From NCBI RefSeq assembly GCF_040807025.1, contig NC_090945.1, forward strand, positions 73,419,088 through 73,483,087: 64,000 nucleotides of DNA. The letters run 5' to 3'. The stretch comes from Struthio camelus (Eukaryota; Chordata; Aves; Struthioniformes; Struthionidae). Below are positions 1 through 12,700 of the stretch, piece after piece; position 1 is the stretch's first letter, and the number at the start of each line of letters is the position of its first letter. The notes under the pieces were generated by a model, which was not told the DNA's origin, made no database searches, and saw only the letters and a program-made list of their open reading frames with translations. The position numbers were made by a program, and so were the translations under genes.

Positions 1-635
1 CTGCAGCATAGAGCCCAAATAGTAAACTCATGGACTGAAGTCACCTGGAAAAGGAGGATGTTGATAAGGAAGGAAGAACTGAGCCCCAAATATTTTGTGA
101 TACTAGGACAAAAATCAGAGGGAGCTTGATAACTTTTGCCGCAGGTTCTTGGAGGAGTCACTTAGAAACCCCAGTATGGCTACATACGAGTTCAATCTAA
201 GCTACAGCTGCTCTGGGCCTGTTCTCCCCACCGTATGTTACCACCCCTGTGCTTGCAGTAGCATTGGCATATCTGCAATTAAACGGTGAGCCACCTCTAG
301 ACCTCCTCTAAGGTGGAGGAGGAGGGAGGTAAGGTGGATGGGAATCAGGGTCTTGCACTAACTCACCATCTTTTCATGAAGAGCAGCACCAGGGAAGCAG
401 AAGGCTCAGGATGGTAATGATCCAGAAACTGGTTTTAAGTGTTATTTAACAACCCAGAACTTCCCATCTAAAAAGACCATCAGGTTAAGAATCAGCTCTG
501 AAATCTTGCATGGTAATTACTTAGCATTTCTCTCACTAACAGATTCCTGTGAGCTTATGTTGTGTGACAGTAGCAGATGGCTACATTTTTCCTGTGGAAT
601 TACAGCATCTGATCACTGGTAGTTTTATGTTCCAG
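1..635 (+). other. EVC intron (partial), upstream of the first exon seen
   Basis: No coding exon is visible. The first exon in the window enters in phase 1, so an upstream EVC exon must lie beyond the left edge. Nothing else is recognisable here. Confidence 0.6.
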
Positions 636-784
636 AATGTATCCAGCAGAGTAAAGACCTGATCCTGAAACGGCTGGAGTGCCGTGCAAAGAAGAGAGAA
701 GAGTTCAAACACAGACAGAAAGCTGAACAAGGGAATCTCCTCAGTAAAACTTTTCGTACTGAAGACCTTCATGATTTTCTTAAG
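636..784 (+). CDS. EVC: EVC exon (about human exon 10)
   Basis: 149 nt between a TTCCAG acceptor and an AAG|GTAAGC donor. The first two bases complete a split codon, then the frame reads [13 protein letters not shown], matching human EVC FVQRGKDLVTASL. The exon ends HDFLK in phase 0. It is rich in Lys, Glu and Arg and probably helical. A reverse-strand reading frame over the same bases is a shadow. Confidence 0.9.
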
Positions 785-3700
785 GTAAGCACATAAAGAC
801 TTATTTTCACTGTTCAACAAGTTTAGTTTGTAAGGCCAAACTTGCTGTGGATTTCTCCCAATCCTATGAAATTATTATTTTGATTCCTCCCAAGGGTCAT
901 ATGCAGTAGCATAGGGAAGAAAGGGGCAGAGATCCTATTACCTACGCTTGCCTAGAGACTTCTCCTCCAGTGTTGCAACTGTGATGCTGGAACCAGATGC
1001 CAAAGGGCATTTGTTAACTGTAGATTGGATCTTTCACAGAAAACATCCTTTACTCACATGCTGCATGTTTGGTTTAATATAGGAAATCTGTGGCCTGTGC
1101 TACAGAAAAGAGCAGACTGTGCTGGTCTGATTGCCTTTTTATGAGTGAGGTTACTGAGGCTCAGAAGACTATTAAGTGTCACATAAGCAGAGGGGAAAAC
1201 TCATTTTGAGTGCTGGCAGGATACCTTAGAGACAGTTTGCAATATATCATTCGATACAGTATCAAATGACCAATGAAATGTTTTCTTGGCCACATTTTCT
1301 CTAGAACTGTATTGTTAGTGTTCTAAATGCATATATTACAGTCAGAGTTCTGAGTTGTAAATGCTGAGAGCTGCAAAACCTGTCACAGCTGAGAGCCACA
1401 GACCCAAGTTATTAAGAAAAAAAACAACCCTCAGTTTTCATGAAAAAAATACTTTTAACCTTAAAGTGCTTGCATCCAGCAGCATTAAATTTTTGATAAA
1501 AACCTAATAGCTTAGATAAATTGTTGTATGAGAAGACTTAGGTTCCTACTGTAGGCTGATTGTCAAAGTTTGTTGATATCAACACTTCAATTTTGTATTG
1601 CAGGCCAAGTTCTTTAATTATATTGTACGAATTTGATAATGCAATTACTGTTCTTTTACTGCAACACCTGTCTGGTCTAGTTCACTTCAAAAGTCCTTTC
1701 ACTCCCATATATGAACAAACAGAAAAGATTCCAGGCACTTTAAGACAGTACTTTTTATATTTTCTTGAGATAGGCAATTTTGTCATCCATTTTTGTGTAC
1801 ACTGAGCACTTGGTGAACAGTATTTGCTTTGTACACATAACTCACAGGATCCTTGTGCACATCCCAACTTTGTTAAGAGAAAGTTGGAAATTTTGTGTCA
1901 CGCTCTCTCTCTCTCTCCCCCTACAAAGCTTAGGACACAGCTTTGTACAGGAGATGCTTTATTCTGTATAGCTGAGAAAGCGAACAAATGTGCTTAAACT
2001 GTGGAACAACAATCTGCATGTTAAAGGCTGAGTGGGAACTGGAAAAAGTGACAGTTGGCACTTTATGGTGCAGTACAGAACACAGATGACTCTTAGTGTT
2101 ATGAGATGCCTGCGTGCAAGTAAAAGACAGCCAGAGATTTAAGCCTTTTAACTGCCACAGCGGAGAAACCCTTTTGTCCTAGAACAGATGGGGCCTTGAG
2201 TCTAAAAGCTCTTTGGAGAAAGAAAAATATGCATATATGCATCTCCCATGATTTAACTTAAATAGTCAAATAATTGTTTGCAAAAAATAATTCCCTCAGC
2301 AAAGAGGAGTAGCTTTAAGTCTGGCCCCTGGTTTCATAGCTACCCCAGAAGTGGAAGAGTTGGCCTGAAGTCTCACCATTAGCCCAGAGCTTTTCCCATC
2401 TGACTTCTCCCCTATCCCTCAAAGGGCCATGGTAGCAGCCTACACAGTAACTGACCTTTCTGCTGTATATTAATCAGTTGCCAATTAGGGAGATGGCTGT
2501 TGCAATGAGCTTGCTTAACATCAGTTTTTTCTGAGCACAGGTTGGATGGTAATGATTTAATTGCTGCAATTTTGATTTTTGTATGAAAGAATGACCTAGA
2601 TAAAGGTTAGAATCCCTGTGTCATGGTATCTCCTCCATTTATGTTTCTGCTACTGGAAATTGAACTTTTTTTGTTTTTTCACTAGCAGAGAATATAGGAA
2701 TGATCCAGTAAAGCATACAAACCAAAAGGTACCAAAGTTACAGTAACCCAGTCTTGCTCAGCCCTATCCCTGGACATAGGAGTTACAGCAGTTAGGTCAA
2801 ATTCCATGTTAAACTCTGATTTCATAATAACAGCAAACTTCATGCACAAGTTATTCTTCTAGAGATGGACTTGAAGAGCTTAAGAGCACTTGTATTCTTT
2901 AGGAGTGCTCTATTCATGGCCTAGCAGTGAAAACTACAGTAATCATGCAATGCAAGAGAGCACTGGCAATTTAAGCGTCTTCAAAATACGGAATATTCAT
3001 TTACAAGACCTCTCAGTCTATAAAATGAGATATTTTTTGGTCCATGAAGTTCAGTCTTCCCTCTTAGCCCAAATATGCGCAGATTAAGGTGGTCAAAGCG
3101 AGTTTCATGCCCCTCTGAATTATGGTTCCAGATTAAGAATTAGATTATTGTGATGTTACAGTGGAATAGGAGAGGATCCCAAGAAACTGTGAAAGCAACA
3201 TTTTCAGCTGTTTATATAGGCCTTCTGTGTTTCCCTTAGGCTTACCAGGAACTGTTAGAGAAGCATCGGCAGATACAGTGGGACCTGGAAGAGGAAGACG
3301 ACTGTGAGAGCGCAGAGGCTATTGCTGATCTCTACAAGGTGCCACTTCCAGTTATGTGTTTTAATAACTAAAATGGATTCTGAAGTTCCTCTAATCCCAC
3401 TACCTAGAGTAAGGTATCTCAGGTGGAATTGCAGGACACATTGTATGCAATATTGTGGCAGTTCTAGGAAGTTAGGCTGGCAAACAGTGGGTGGAGACAA
3501 GAAGAACAGTTTCCCGTAAAGCTTGCCTTCTCCATTATCTTGCCAACACACAGCATTAGTCAGAAGACATCCACGCGATCTGCCAAAACATGCTGCCTCA
3601 GTGGCCAGCAAGGCTGCAATAACGTTGAAAGCATACTATGTCTGGCCTTACCACCAGGATAATTATGCTACATAAATGAAATTTTATCTCCTCTGCACCA

Positions 3701-6700
3701 TGCTAGGATGATACTATTCTTGAGAACTATTCTTAGAGATGTAGTGAAGTTAACCACCTCTTCTCAGGGAAATTGTTTTGATATGGGTTAGTTCCCCAAG
3801 TAAGTTCAGATCTTGGTTATAGTAACATTTTTTACACTTCCAAATCAGTAAGATTAAGAAGTTTTATAGGTGCTGCATGCTTTTGCATCATCTTTAACTA
3901 CTTTCTATATGTGCACAAAATAAGATAAATGATCTATCTGATCAAGAACAGAGCTGTAGCCACCAGTAACCTTTAATTAGGCTGGAACTAATCACTTTCA
4001 GCTCAACAGGATCTTTGTCATGATTAATTACAGCCAGGTTGGACATTATGAAAACTTGCAGTCCCCATGACCTCTGGATAAGATACCCACACAATGTTAA
4101 TTACCACAAGTAGTTTGATAGTGCATTTATTCTGCTTTATAAGAAGTTTTGCTTCCTCATGCACTTTTTCAAACTCGGTTGAAAAAACAAGAAGCAAAAG
4201 ACTGGGATCACCGTCTTTAGAAGTAAGTTTTAAAGTAGTTTTATGCAATACTGCAGGCAACTGGGTGTTTGAGAAAACTACTGTTTTAGAGAGGGAGGCA
4301 TTTGCATGGACGGCTGTGCTTGTGAATGCAAGAAGATGTTTTGTACAAAGCTATTTAATTTAAGAGAAGTCAACATGTTTGCTGATATTACTGCATGCAG
4401 TCTGTTCTCTGGAGTTCTTCTCTACCCTTTTCCTCATTTCATGTAAAGTCTATGGAGACCAAACAATTGTTTCCCCCTGCACAGCTCCACTTAATTTATG
4501 AAATTATATCACTTTCTTTATTGGGTACTCCTGCTTTACCAACACTAAGACCAGACTGAAAATCCTACTTCTTTCAGCAGCGTGTAGCTAAGTTTTCTTT
4601 TCTGTTAAGGAAAAACTGGTGTGGGCAAATTAAGTGTTTCTTCATTTGCCAAGTTACTGCAAGAGTTGCACAAACTTGAACTCTGCCAATTCACTCAACT
4701 CTAAGCCATTATATTCCATATTACAGCTGCTCCCTTATTCCTAGGCCCATACAAACACTACCAGACATGAAAAACCAACAAATTCTGTGATCGGACTGCA
4801 TCTAGTTGATGAGGGTCCACAAATCTTGATTTCCACCTGTTTTTACAGTAAATCTTTTTTACTGTGATATTTAATGCAATGAACAACTGCACTTTCTCCT
4901 TTTAGCCCTAAATACAGATACTACAGACTGTTCTAGAAGAGCAAATTGCTATTGTGTACACCTTGTAAGCAGCACAATCTAGAAAGAAGAGAAAGTACAA
5001 GTCAGCAAAGCCCCACTGTAGAGAAGTAGAGCTATTCTGACTTCCACAGCCGAGGGAAGAAGTGCAGTGGTTATAAGTTTCATCCATTACCTGCGGCATG
5101 GAAACAAAAGTAGATTTACTGTTAAGGGCAGAAATTACATCTCATTCACAGTGCCATTGCTTCTCACTCTGCTCCACCATGCTTTTGGAGACAAAGTGCA
5201 CTGTAGTAAACCAGGAGCCTTTCCCTGGACAGCAGGGCTGCACCTCTTCACTTGTTTTCCCCAGGGAGAAAGGGAGAAGCTGCTGCTACCAATGGTGAAA
5301 GCAAGGTATCGGTGGATAAGAGAGAAGATACCCCACACTGCCAGCAGAGGTGTGATTACAGCTCAGGTAGACCAGAGCAACCAACATTAGAGCAGCCGGC
5401 AGATACCAGCAACACTCCCAAGGCTACGTTCGGTCCTGTGCTGCCAGAGCCATGCCCCAATCAGCTCTGAACCACCTAGTTGGTGAAGCCAGCTGATTTG
5501 GGCACATTGGCAAATACTGCAACCTTGAGAGAGTCTGTAGCATCCATAGCTTAACTGATGCAGCCATTTTTTTTGCACTCATTTGAAGTGTTTGGATGCT
5601 GCTGTTTCTCTTTTACCGTGAGCAAGGTCGCGAATAATTGAAAGATTTGGTTAAACATTCCGCTGTTAGTTAATCTCCACGTTTTCCTAATTGCAAACAT
5701 ATGTTGCTGAAGAGGTTAGAAGGCAAGAAAAAGCCCCTGTCAGGTAATATGTAGAGAATTCTGTTAAGTTGTTTTTTTACCATTTCACTGGAAGTTGAAG
5801 CCTAGCAACATTACTGAAAATTTGAGTGAAACTCTATAGTCGCTCTAGCATACTCCTCAGGTATTTAAATAAATATTCCCCACCGTATGGTCCACAAAAC
5901 TTCCAGATTACAAGACAATTTCAAAAAGATATGTTAGTACTTTTATAAACAGAGAGACAGAGGAACTAGAAATAGTGAAATATTTAGAGTTAAGCTTAGT
6001 TTTCATTCTGTTGCAAATGAAAACTAGCGTGGCAAGACTGTACAAAGCGATTATGCATTTTTATTTCCCCCCTCCCCTTTCTACAAGTTAAATGTCCCTT
6101 AGATTTAAGGGAAATAAAACTGAGGTGTCTTAGTAGGAGCTAATTGCCCAAATCCAAGAGGAGACAGTGTGGTCTAACAGTTTTTCCATAACCAAGATTT
6201 AAGCAACATTATTCCATATGCCCTCTCTACCAAGCAGAGGTTGCTAGAGACTTTCCTACTGTCTGCAGGCCCAGGATTAAAGGCAATCTATGACATTTCA
6301 TCTGGACAAAACAACCTAATTTTGTCCCACATCCATAGGATTTACGGTCCCAAATTCCTGCGTGTCTGCAAGGTGCCACCTTGACTTTAGCTAGAAACCT
6401 CCCAAATTTGAATAAATCACAGCACACCATTCAGATTAATGGCATTAGAAACTGAATCATGCTTTTAACACATCCAAACATTCTGTTTTCTTAAGTTACT
6501 TTTACAGTCTTTCTGAAGCCCTAGGAGCTCTATCAATACTGCAATTTATCGGGTAAAACAGCCCTATCCTGGAGAAAAACAGCTATATTGGTTCAGACAG
6601 AAGACCGTTTGATGTAACATCCAATAGTTTGTGTACTGTTACAGCACCAGTTGTTTTAGAGCAGTTATATAGAATTATGTCACTTTCTAATAGATCTATA

Positions 6701-9700
6701 TCTTCAGCTAAAAGCAGTTACTGGACTCTTTCAAACCAGCTGCCATAGGCAGCTGTAATTGAAATGGACAGGCCAAATTTAATCAATATTAAAAAACAGA
6801 ACTAGACCACGCTCACCTGGTAAGAAGTCAAAAACTTAATCCATTAGATTAGAGTGTCTTTCAACCACCTGCCACACAGGTGCCTCCCTCCCATATTAAC
6901 TTTTTAAGTCATCCACCCTCATTTAAGTACCATATCTAAACTTGTACTGCAAGTTACTTGAACCTGAGTAAATCCTCAAGGGAGGTAGCATAACACTACT
7001 GTTTTGTTGTGTCCCTTGTGATAAGTTCACTGCCTTCAGTACTCAGCAGGTGTGCACCTTTAACACCTCTCTGCCACCACAAGCAGAGCAGCCCTTTGCT
7101 CTGCCCAGCAAAGGCACAAAGTTCTCAAAAACCTAAACTTGGTCAAATTCACTCCACCAACTGCAGAAGCCCAAGTGCCCAGCCACAGCCCTAACTTCAT
7201 GGTCCTTAACCACTGTGTTCAAAAGGCCATTGCACCTTTTTCCCCACCGAGAGAAAGGGATGTAGCAAGCCTACCTTCTCCTCCAAGATCCAGCTCAGCT
7301 CCCCCAGAAGCACTCTGTTCTGCTACAGTGTCCTTCACCTCCCCCCCACCCCCTTACCACCACCACTTCTAAACACCTTTACTCACTCTATAATTACCCC
7401 CTTTATTCTACCTGACCTGCAGGCATTTATAGCAGCTGTTTCTATGTAGGTTATTTTTTCCTTTGGGACAGCTGGAGGAGAAGATCAGAGCTCTTATTAA
7501 CTCTTTCAAGGACAATCCAATGAGGGGTATATTGTATATAGTACCCTATATACACGGTGTATATGATATACATTGTATATATACATTGTATGTATGTATA
7601 TAATAATTGTGTATTTAATGTATATGCATTATCACAGTCACTAAAATGCTAGCTGGTTGTAGTTTAAAAGCAGCTCACCAAAGCCTTAACTCCCTTTAAT
7701 GAATGAGAAAAGGATTTGGCCTTTAAGCTATAGGCTGTCCAGCTATACTTAATAAAAAGTTTATGACCTCCTTTTCCCCTTCATTTGTACAGTGGTATGG
7801 CTTGATTTATTTCAGCAGATTTATCTTGGTTTGTTTTAGTATAGGCCAGCAGAGAAGCAAAGCTGGTGGACTCGAGTACATGCTCAAGTAGAAAGATAAC
7901 CTCAGTGCAAGGGCTGGTATCAGGAAAAGGTGATCATGTGATGGAACAGGGGACCAGTGAATATCCTGGGGACTGAAAGAAAAGATGTCACTTCACTGTG
8001 ATTTCCACTCACCTGTGGGAGACTGTTCTTCACTGTGTTCTTCTAAGCTTTTCTCAGATTCCTCTGCTTATTTTTTGTCCATTTTTTGCATCTTCTAAAC
8101 AGTTCGTAAGTTCACCAACAGAGTTATACAACCGTCTAGCGCTACGGTAGCCTGTAGTGCTATAGTACATCAAATAATTATCCAATTTGATGAATAAATA
8201 TATAACAAATGCAATGATCTGGAGGTTGACTGTGAAAATAGCAATTGAATAGGCTTGTTTGGGGTACACATGAATAAATCAATTAAAATGGTTTAACCAA
8301 GATCAGTGAAACCTGTTGACATGACGCCTGAAGTGAATGTATGAGTTTATATTTGGAGGATAGTATAGGACTTTTCAACCATACTAGTGGATTAAAATAC
8401 TGCATTATGGGTGAATAGTCTGTGTCTAGTGTGTCTAGACTTTTGATCTCTTACCAGGCAAGCTCGATCTAATTCTGTTGCTTACTATTGATTACATTTT
8501 TTCTGTTCATTCCAATCAAGCTTTGAGGTCTTTATCGCTACTGCTGTTTGTACATTCAGTAACAGTTCTGTGAAACTTTTCCCTGATATTGCTACAATCA
8601 TATCACAGCTAAAGCTAATTTTTGAAGTGCAAGCTGAGCAATGGGTGCAAGTGATTTTCATTCTAACACTAACTCATAACTGAAGGAGTAGTAGTGTAAG
8701 AGGTAATTGAAAGCTCAGCCCAATATTTTCGTAAACATAAATCTTTAGAGTTATCCCGTACACAAGGGATACTGTGCTGCAACAATGGTTTTGCGTTGCT
8801 TTGGGTAGTTTTTGAATTGCAGTGTTTTTACACTGCAAGCTTGTATTTTTTTGTGTATGTGGCAGTAAAAGTACCCACCTCCTCCAATTATCTCCTATTT
8901 TGTTTCTTGTGTTCTCTTAAAAAGTTTAGTGACTGGCTCCTTGCAAGTCTGTTTCAAGTTTAGCATATTGGATGTTACCTAGCCTTTAATCTTTCCTTTC
9001 TCCTTTTTTTTTTTTTTGTGAACTACCTGTTTATTTCAGCAGGGAAAGGAGAAGTGTGACAAGAGGTTGGTGGTTAACAATTCATTATTAAGAAAACACG
9101 CATGCAGGTTGCACAAAAAGAAATCAATTAACAGCTGAGAATTACATAGTCACTAGTAAGATAAGTATTCTTCCTCAACCTTAACATCAAAAACATGGAA
9201 ACACACAATTTACTGTAATTTATAATTCCTCTACTGATAGCAGTTCAACAGAATTTTGCTACATTTGGCTTGACAGGACATAGAAATGCACAGGAATTTA
9301 GATGAGTAGGCATTAACTAATAAGTATTATCAACAGGCAAGGCAATAAACATTTTATGAATGGTAAACGTGAATGTGAGATTGCAGTATAGTGTTTGATT
9401 TTTTCCTCAGTTAATAAAAAGGGAAAAATTAGATTTGTCAAAATATGAACTACAGATTCTTAGACATTTACTCTTTCATTACTTTCCTTAGGTAACCTCA
9501 TTAACATGAGATGCTTAGGGATGTTTTATGGAGACTGGACTACATTTGTGGGTATCCAGAGCTAGCTGGTTTTCAAGATGAGTCACCCACAGCTTGTCTC
9601 AACTGGCAGACCACGCTCAAGGGACGTCTCCCCCCCCCCCCTCCAATTCTGAAGGTCACTTTCAGAAATTTTGACCTGGAATGTAACCCAAAAAGGTTGA

Positions 9701-12700
9701 AAGATACTCTAATCTAAGGGATTAAGTTTTTGACTTCTTACCAGGCAAGCTTGGTCTAGTTCTGTTTTTTGATGTTGATCAAATTTGGTCTATCCACTTC
9801 AATGAAAGCTTTGAGGTCTTTATCTCCACCACTATGTTTGCACGTTCTGTTACAGTTCTGTGAAACTGTATTTCCATACAATACATTATATTTGTATACA
9901 ATACATTTCCATAGTATTGCTACAATCATATCTAAATTTTTCCTGCAGTAGCCACTGCTAAAGCTTCTATGAAGTTCATGATTTTGTAGTTGCATGCCGC
10001 ATCTTGCTAGAAGTCCCAATGTCCTTCTTTGGCCTTTCCTATCTTATCACCAAACAACTTGGCTCCTTCTGTATGCCCAAAATGATTGATTACCTACATG
10101 TCTAACATCAATCAAGAGTCAGCAGTAAGCTGCAGAAGTTCAGCCAGTTTGTATATTTTCATAGTCACTATGGATGTATGGATGTGTTGATGTGAAATAC
10201 AAGATACTTAATATGGCTAGGCTTAATTCCGAAGTTTGCTTCCTGCCTTTTTGCATAGGAACACCTCTGCATGGATTCATAAAATGTTAATAGTTAGATC
10301 TAGTGCAACCCATAACCTTTTCTGCAAAGGGACATTTCTAAGAAAGGGTGGAGTCCAAAAGAGAAGGTTTAAACTGTGTCCTGAATAAATCAAGGACCAG
10401 GTGGCAAAACTGGAATTTCAGTGAACCTCCATTTTTAATACATGTAAACTAAATGTTTTATTTTATTGATTAGCTTGAACACAGGATGACTTCAGTATCA
10501 CCTGCCTAGAAGCAAGGTATTGTGTTTTGCTGGTAGGGTAGTTTATGCATTTTAGCAATTAACATGCCATTATTCTTCACATAGAGGAGGGGAGGAAGGG
10601 CTTTTCCCAATTCAGCATGAGCTGATAATGCAAGCTATCTTCTATTGGCCAGTGCTGTCAAGAGAGCTTGGAGTATCCGTGGGATGTATGATGTGTGTAT
10701 TGAGTTCCTGCCATTAATCAGCTACAATACAGCTTGGGAGACAAATCTCTTGGCATTTAGCTTACAGTACAACCAACCTTTCTAAATATGTTTTCCTGCT
10801 TCACAATTTCATTATTCGCTTTATGCTCATCTACATGTAGGAGCCTTCTCATCATTTGAGGTGGGGAGGGGGAAAGCACTAATGCGGATCTTTTATTTTG
10901 TAGTGAAATCTTATAAGCTGTCTATTTCCCTGGTTTTTGATAAAATTATATATCTATTGCCTTGTTTGAAATTCAGAGGCACTCAGCATTTAAATCTGAG
11001 CCCATTTTGTTTCTGCACGTACCCTGTGGTATTTCTTTACGCTTGATGAGTTCCTCTGGAGATTATTTGAAAAGCTTTAAGATTGACTGTCAGATACTAC
11101 AGACAGGTTCATTCAGCATTGCAATCAGCTATTCTATTAATAGAATCAATTTGAATACATTGCATTTAGTAAAAGTTCTGAAACCAAGAAGATGGCATAT
11201 CAGGAAGTTTATTAGAACTATTTCATAGGGCTTCTCGTCCAAAAATAAGACAGTGGAAGCAGTAGGATTTCTTAATTGTTCTTTTTTTGTTGTTTTTTCC
11301 TGTAGACGATAAACTTTATCATGTGTATGTAGTGCACTGTCCCCATTCACAGCCTGACTCTATTGCCGTTTCATATTCACAGTACAGATAATTTCAAACT
11401 ATTTTGCTAGCTTGAATCACTCTGGTAGAATTCAATCACATTTGCATTTTTTTCCTAAATCTAGTTCCTTACCATATTCTACAAGGCCATTCTACTACAT
11501 TTCTACAAGCACTGCATTAAACAACGTAACCATCATACTGTATTTGTGGTACAATTCTCTGTATAGAACATGCTAGCATGGTAGGGCCTGAGTTGCAAGG
11601 ACTGCGTTGAGGCTAATGTCCATATTATTAAGTGCTGAGATTAAAGAAGCCAGTGACCAATTGTTCCTTGAACATTGACAAAAAGTTAGTAAATATTTTG
11701 ATGGCCGTCACTGATGGTAATTTATTTTGTGATCATGGACTACACTTGAGACAAGAAAGTACAGGATATGTATCCTACGGAGAACAGAACTTGTAGCAGA
11801 ATTTTGAGGAAATAGTACAGTTAAATATCACTCTCTCTGAGGGGCTTGCAGCACCAGAACGGTCCTCCTGCTTCTTACATGCCACTTTTCATCATACAAG
11901 AAATGTAAAATGCTTAACTCTTTAGTCCTGCTTGTCCATTCAGGCACCCAGTGTTTTCATTTCTGAAGAAAAAGAAGTTTGGGGACTGCTGATACCACCA
12001 ATCCAACTTTCTTGTCTTTTCACACCACTTTAAGCAGAGAGCCATGAAGTACTTTGCAAACAAATATTAAAGCATCTTTAATGTAAAGATCTAAAGATCA
12101 CTATGCCCATCACACTTGTGACATTAACCAGTTATGTAATTGTGTGGGACGAGGACCTAGTCACATTTTTCCTGGGTAACTAGGTACCACACTGGAAGTG
12201 CTGCAGTTAAGTATACAATATAATTTGAAGCTGCAGAATGCTATTCAGTTGGTCTTTAAACAAAATGGCATGTCTACAAGTAACAAAATACCTTCTTTAT
12301 GTTCTGTGCAGAAGATTTCCTAGTAAATAATAATGCAGGGCTGTCAGCATGCCAAAGAAAGATGTGTTACAAGTTACATAGTTGCCATAGTGGGAACTCC
12401 GTTTCTTTCAGAAACGGTGTTGGCAAGCTAAGCCAGGTCCACAGCTACACAGTTTATTAAAATGGTTTAAATACTGCCTTTTGTTGCAACAGGAACTGGT
12501 AACTACAATAATTAAGGAGTGGGGGAGATCCTTTCTTCAGCGCAGGCTATATTGTCGTTGCTCTGATATGTACAGTCAGGTCCGAGAATACTTCGGTGCT
12601 CTCTGGGGCACCTCGCAGCCAATAACTTGCTCCTGAATGGAGTAGTAGGTTTCATTCTACTTTTCAGTGTTTCCCAATATCTAGTCTAGATACTTAATCT

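Noticed and set aside
7009..7372. Overlapping proline/serine-rich frames
   Set aside because: C-rich low-complexity intron sequence, with no family resemblance and no paired splice sites.
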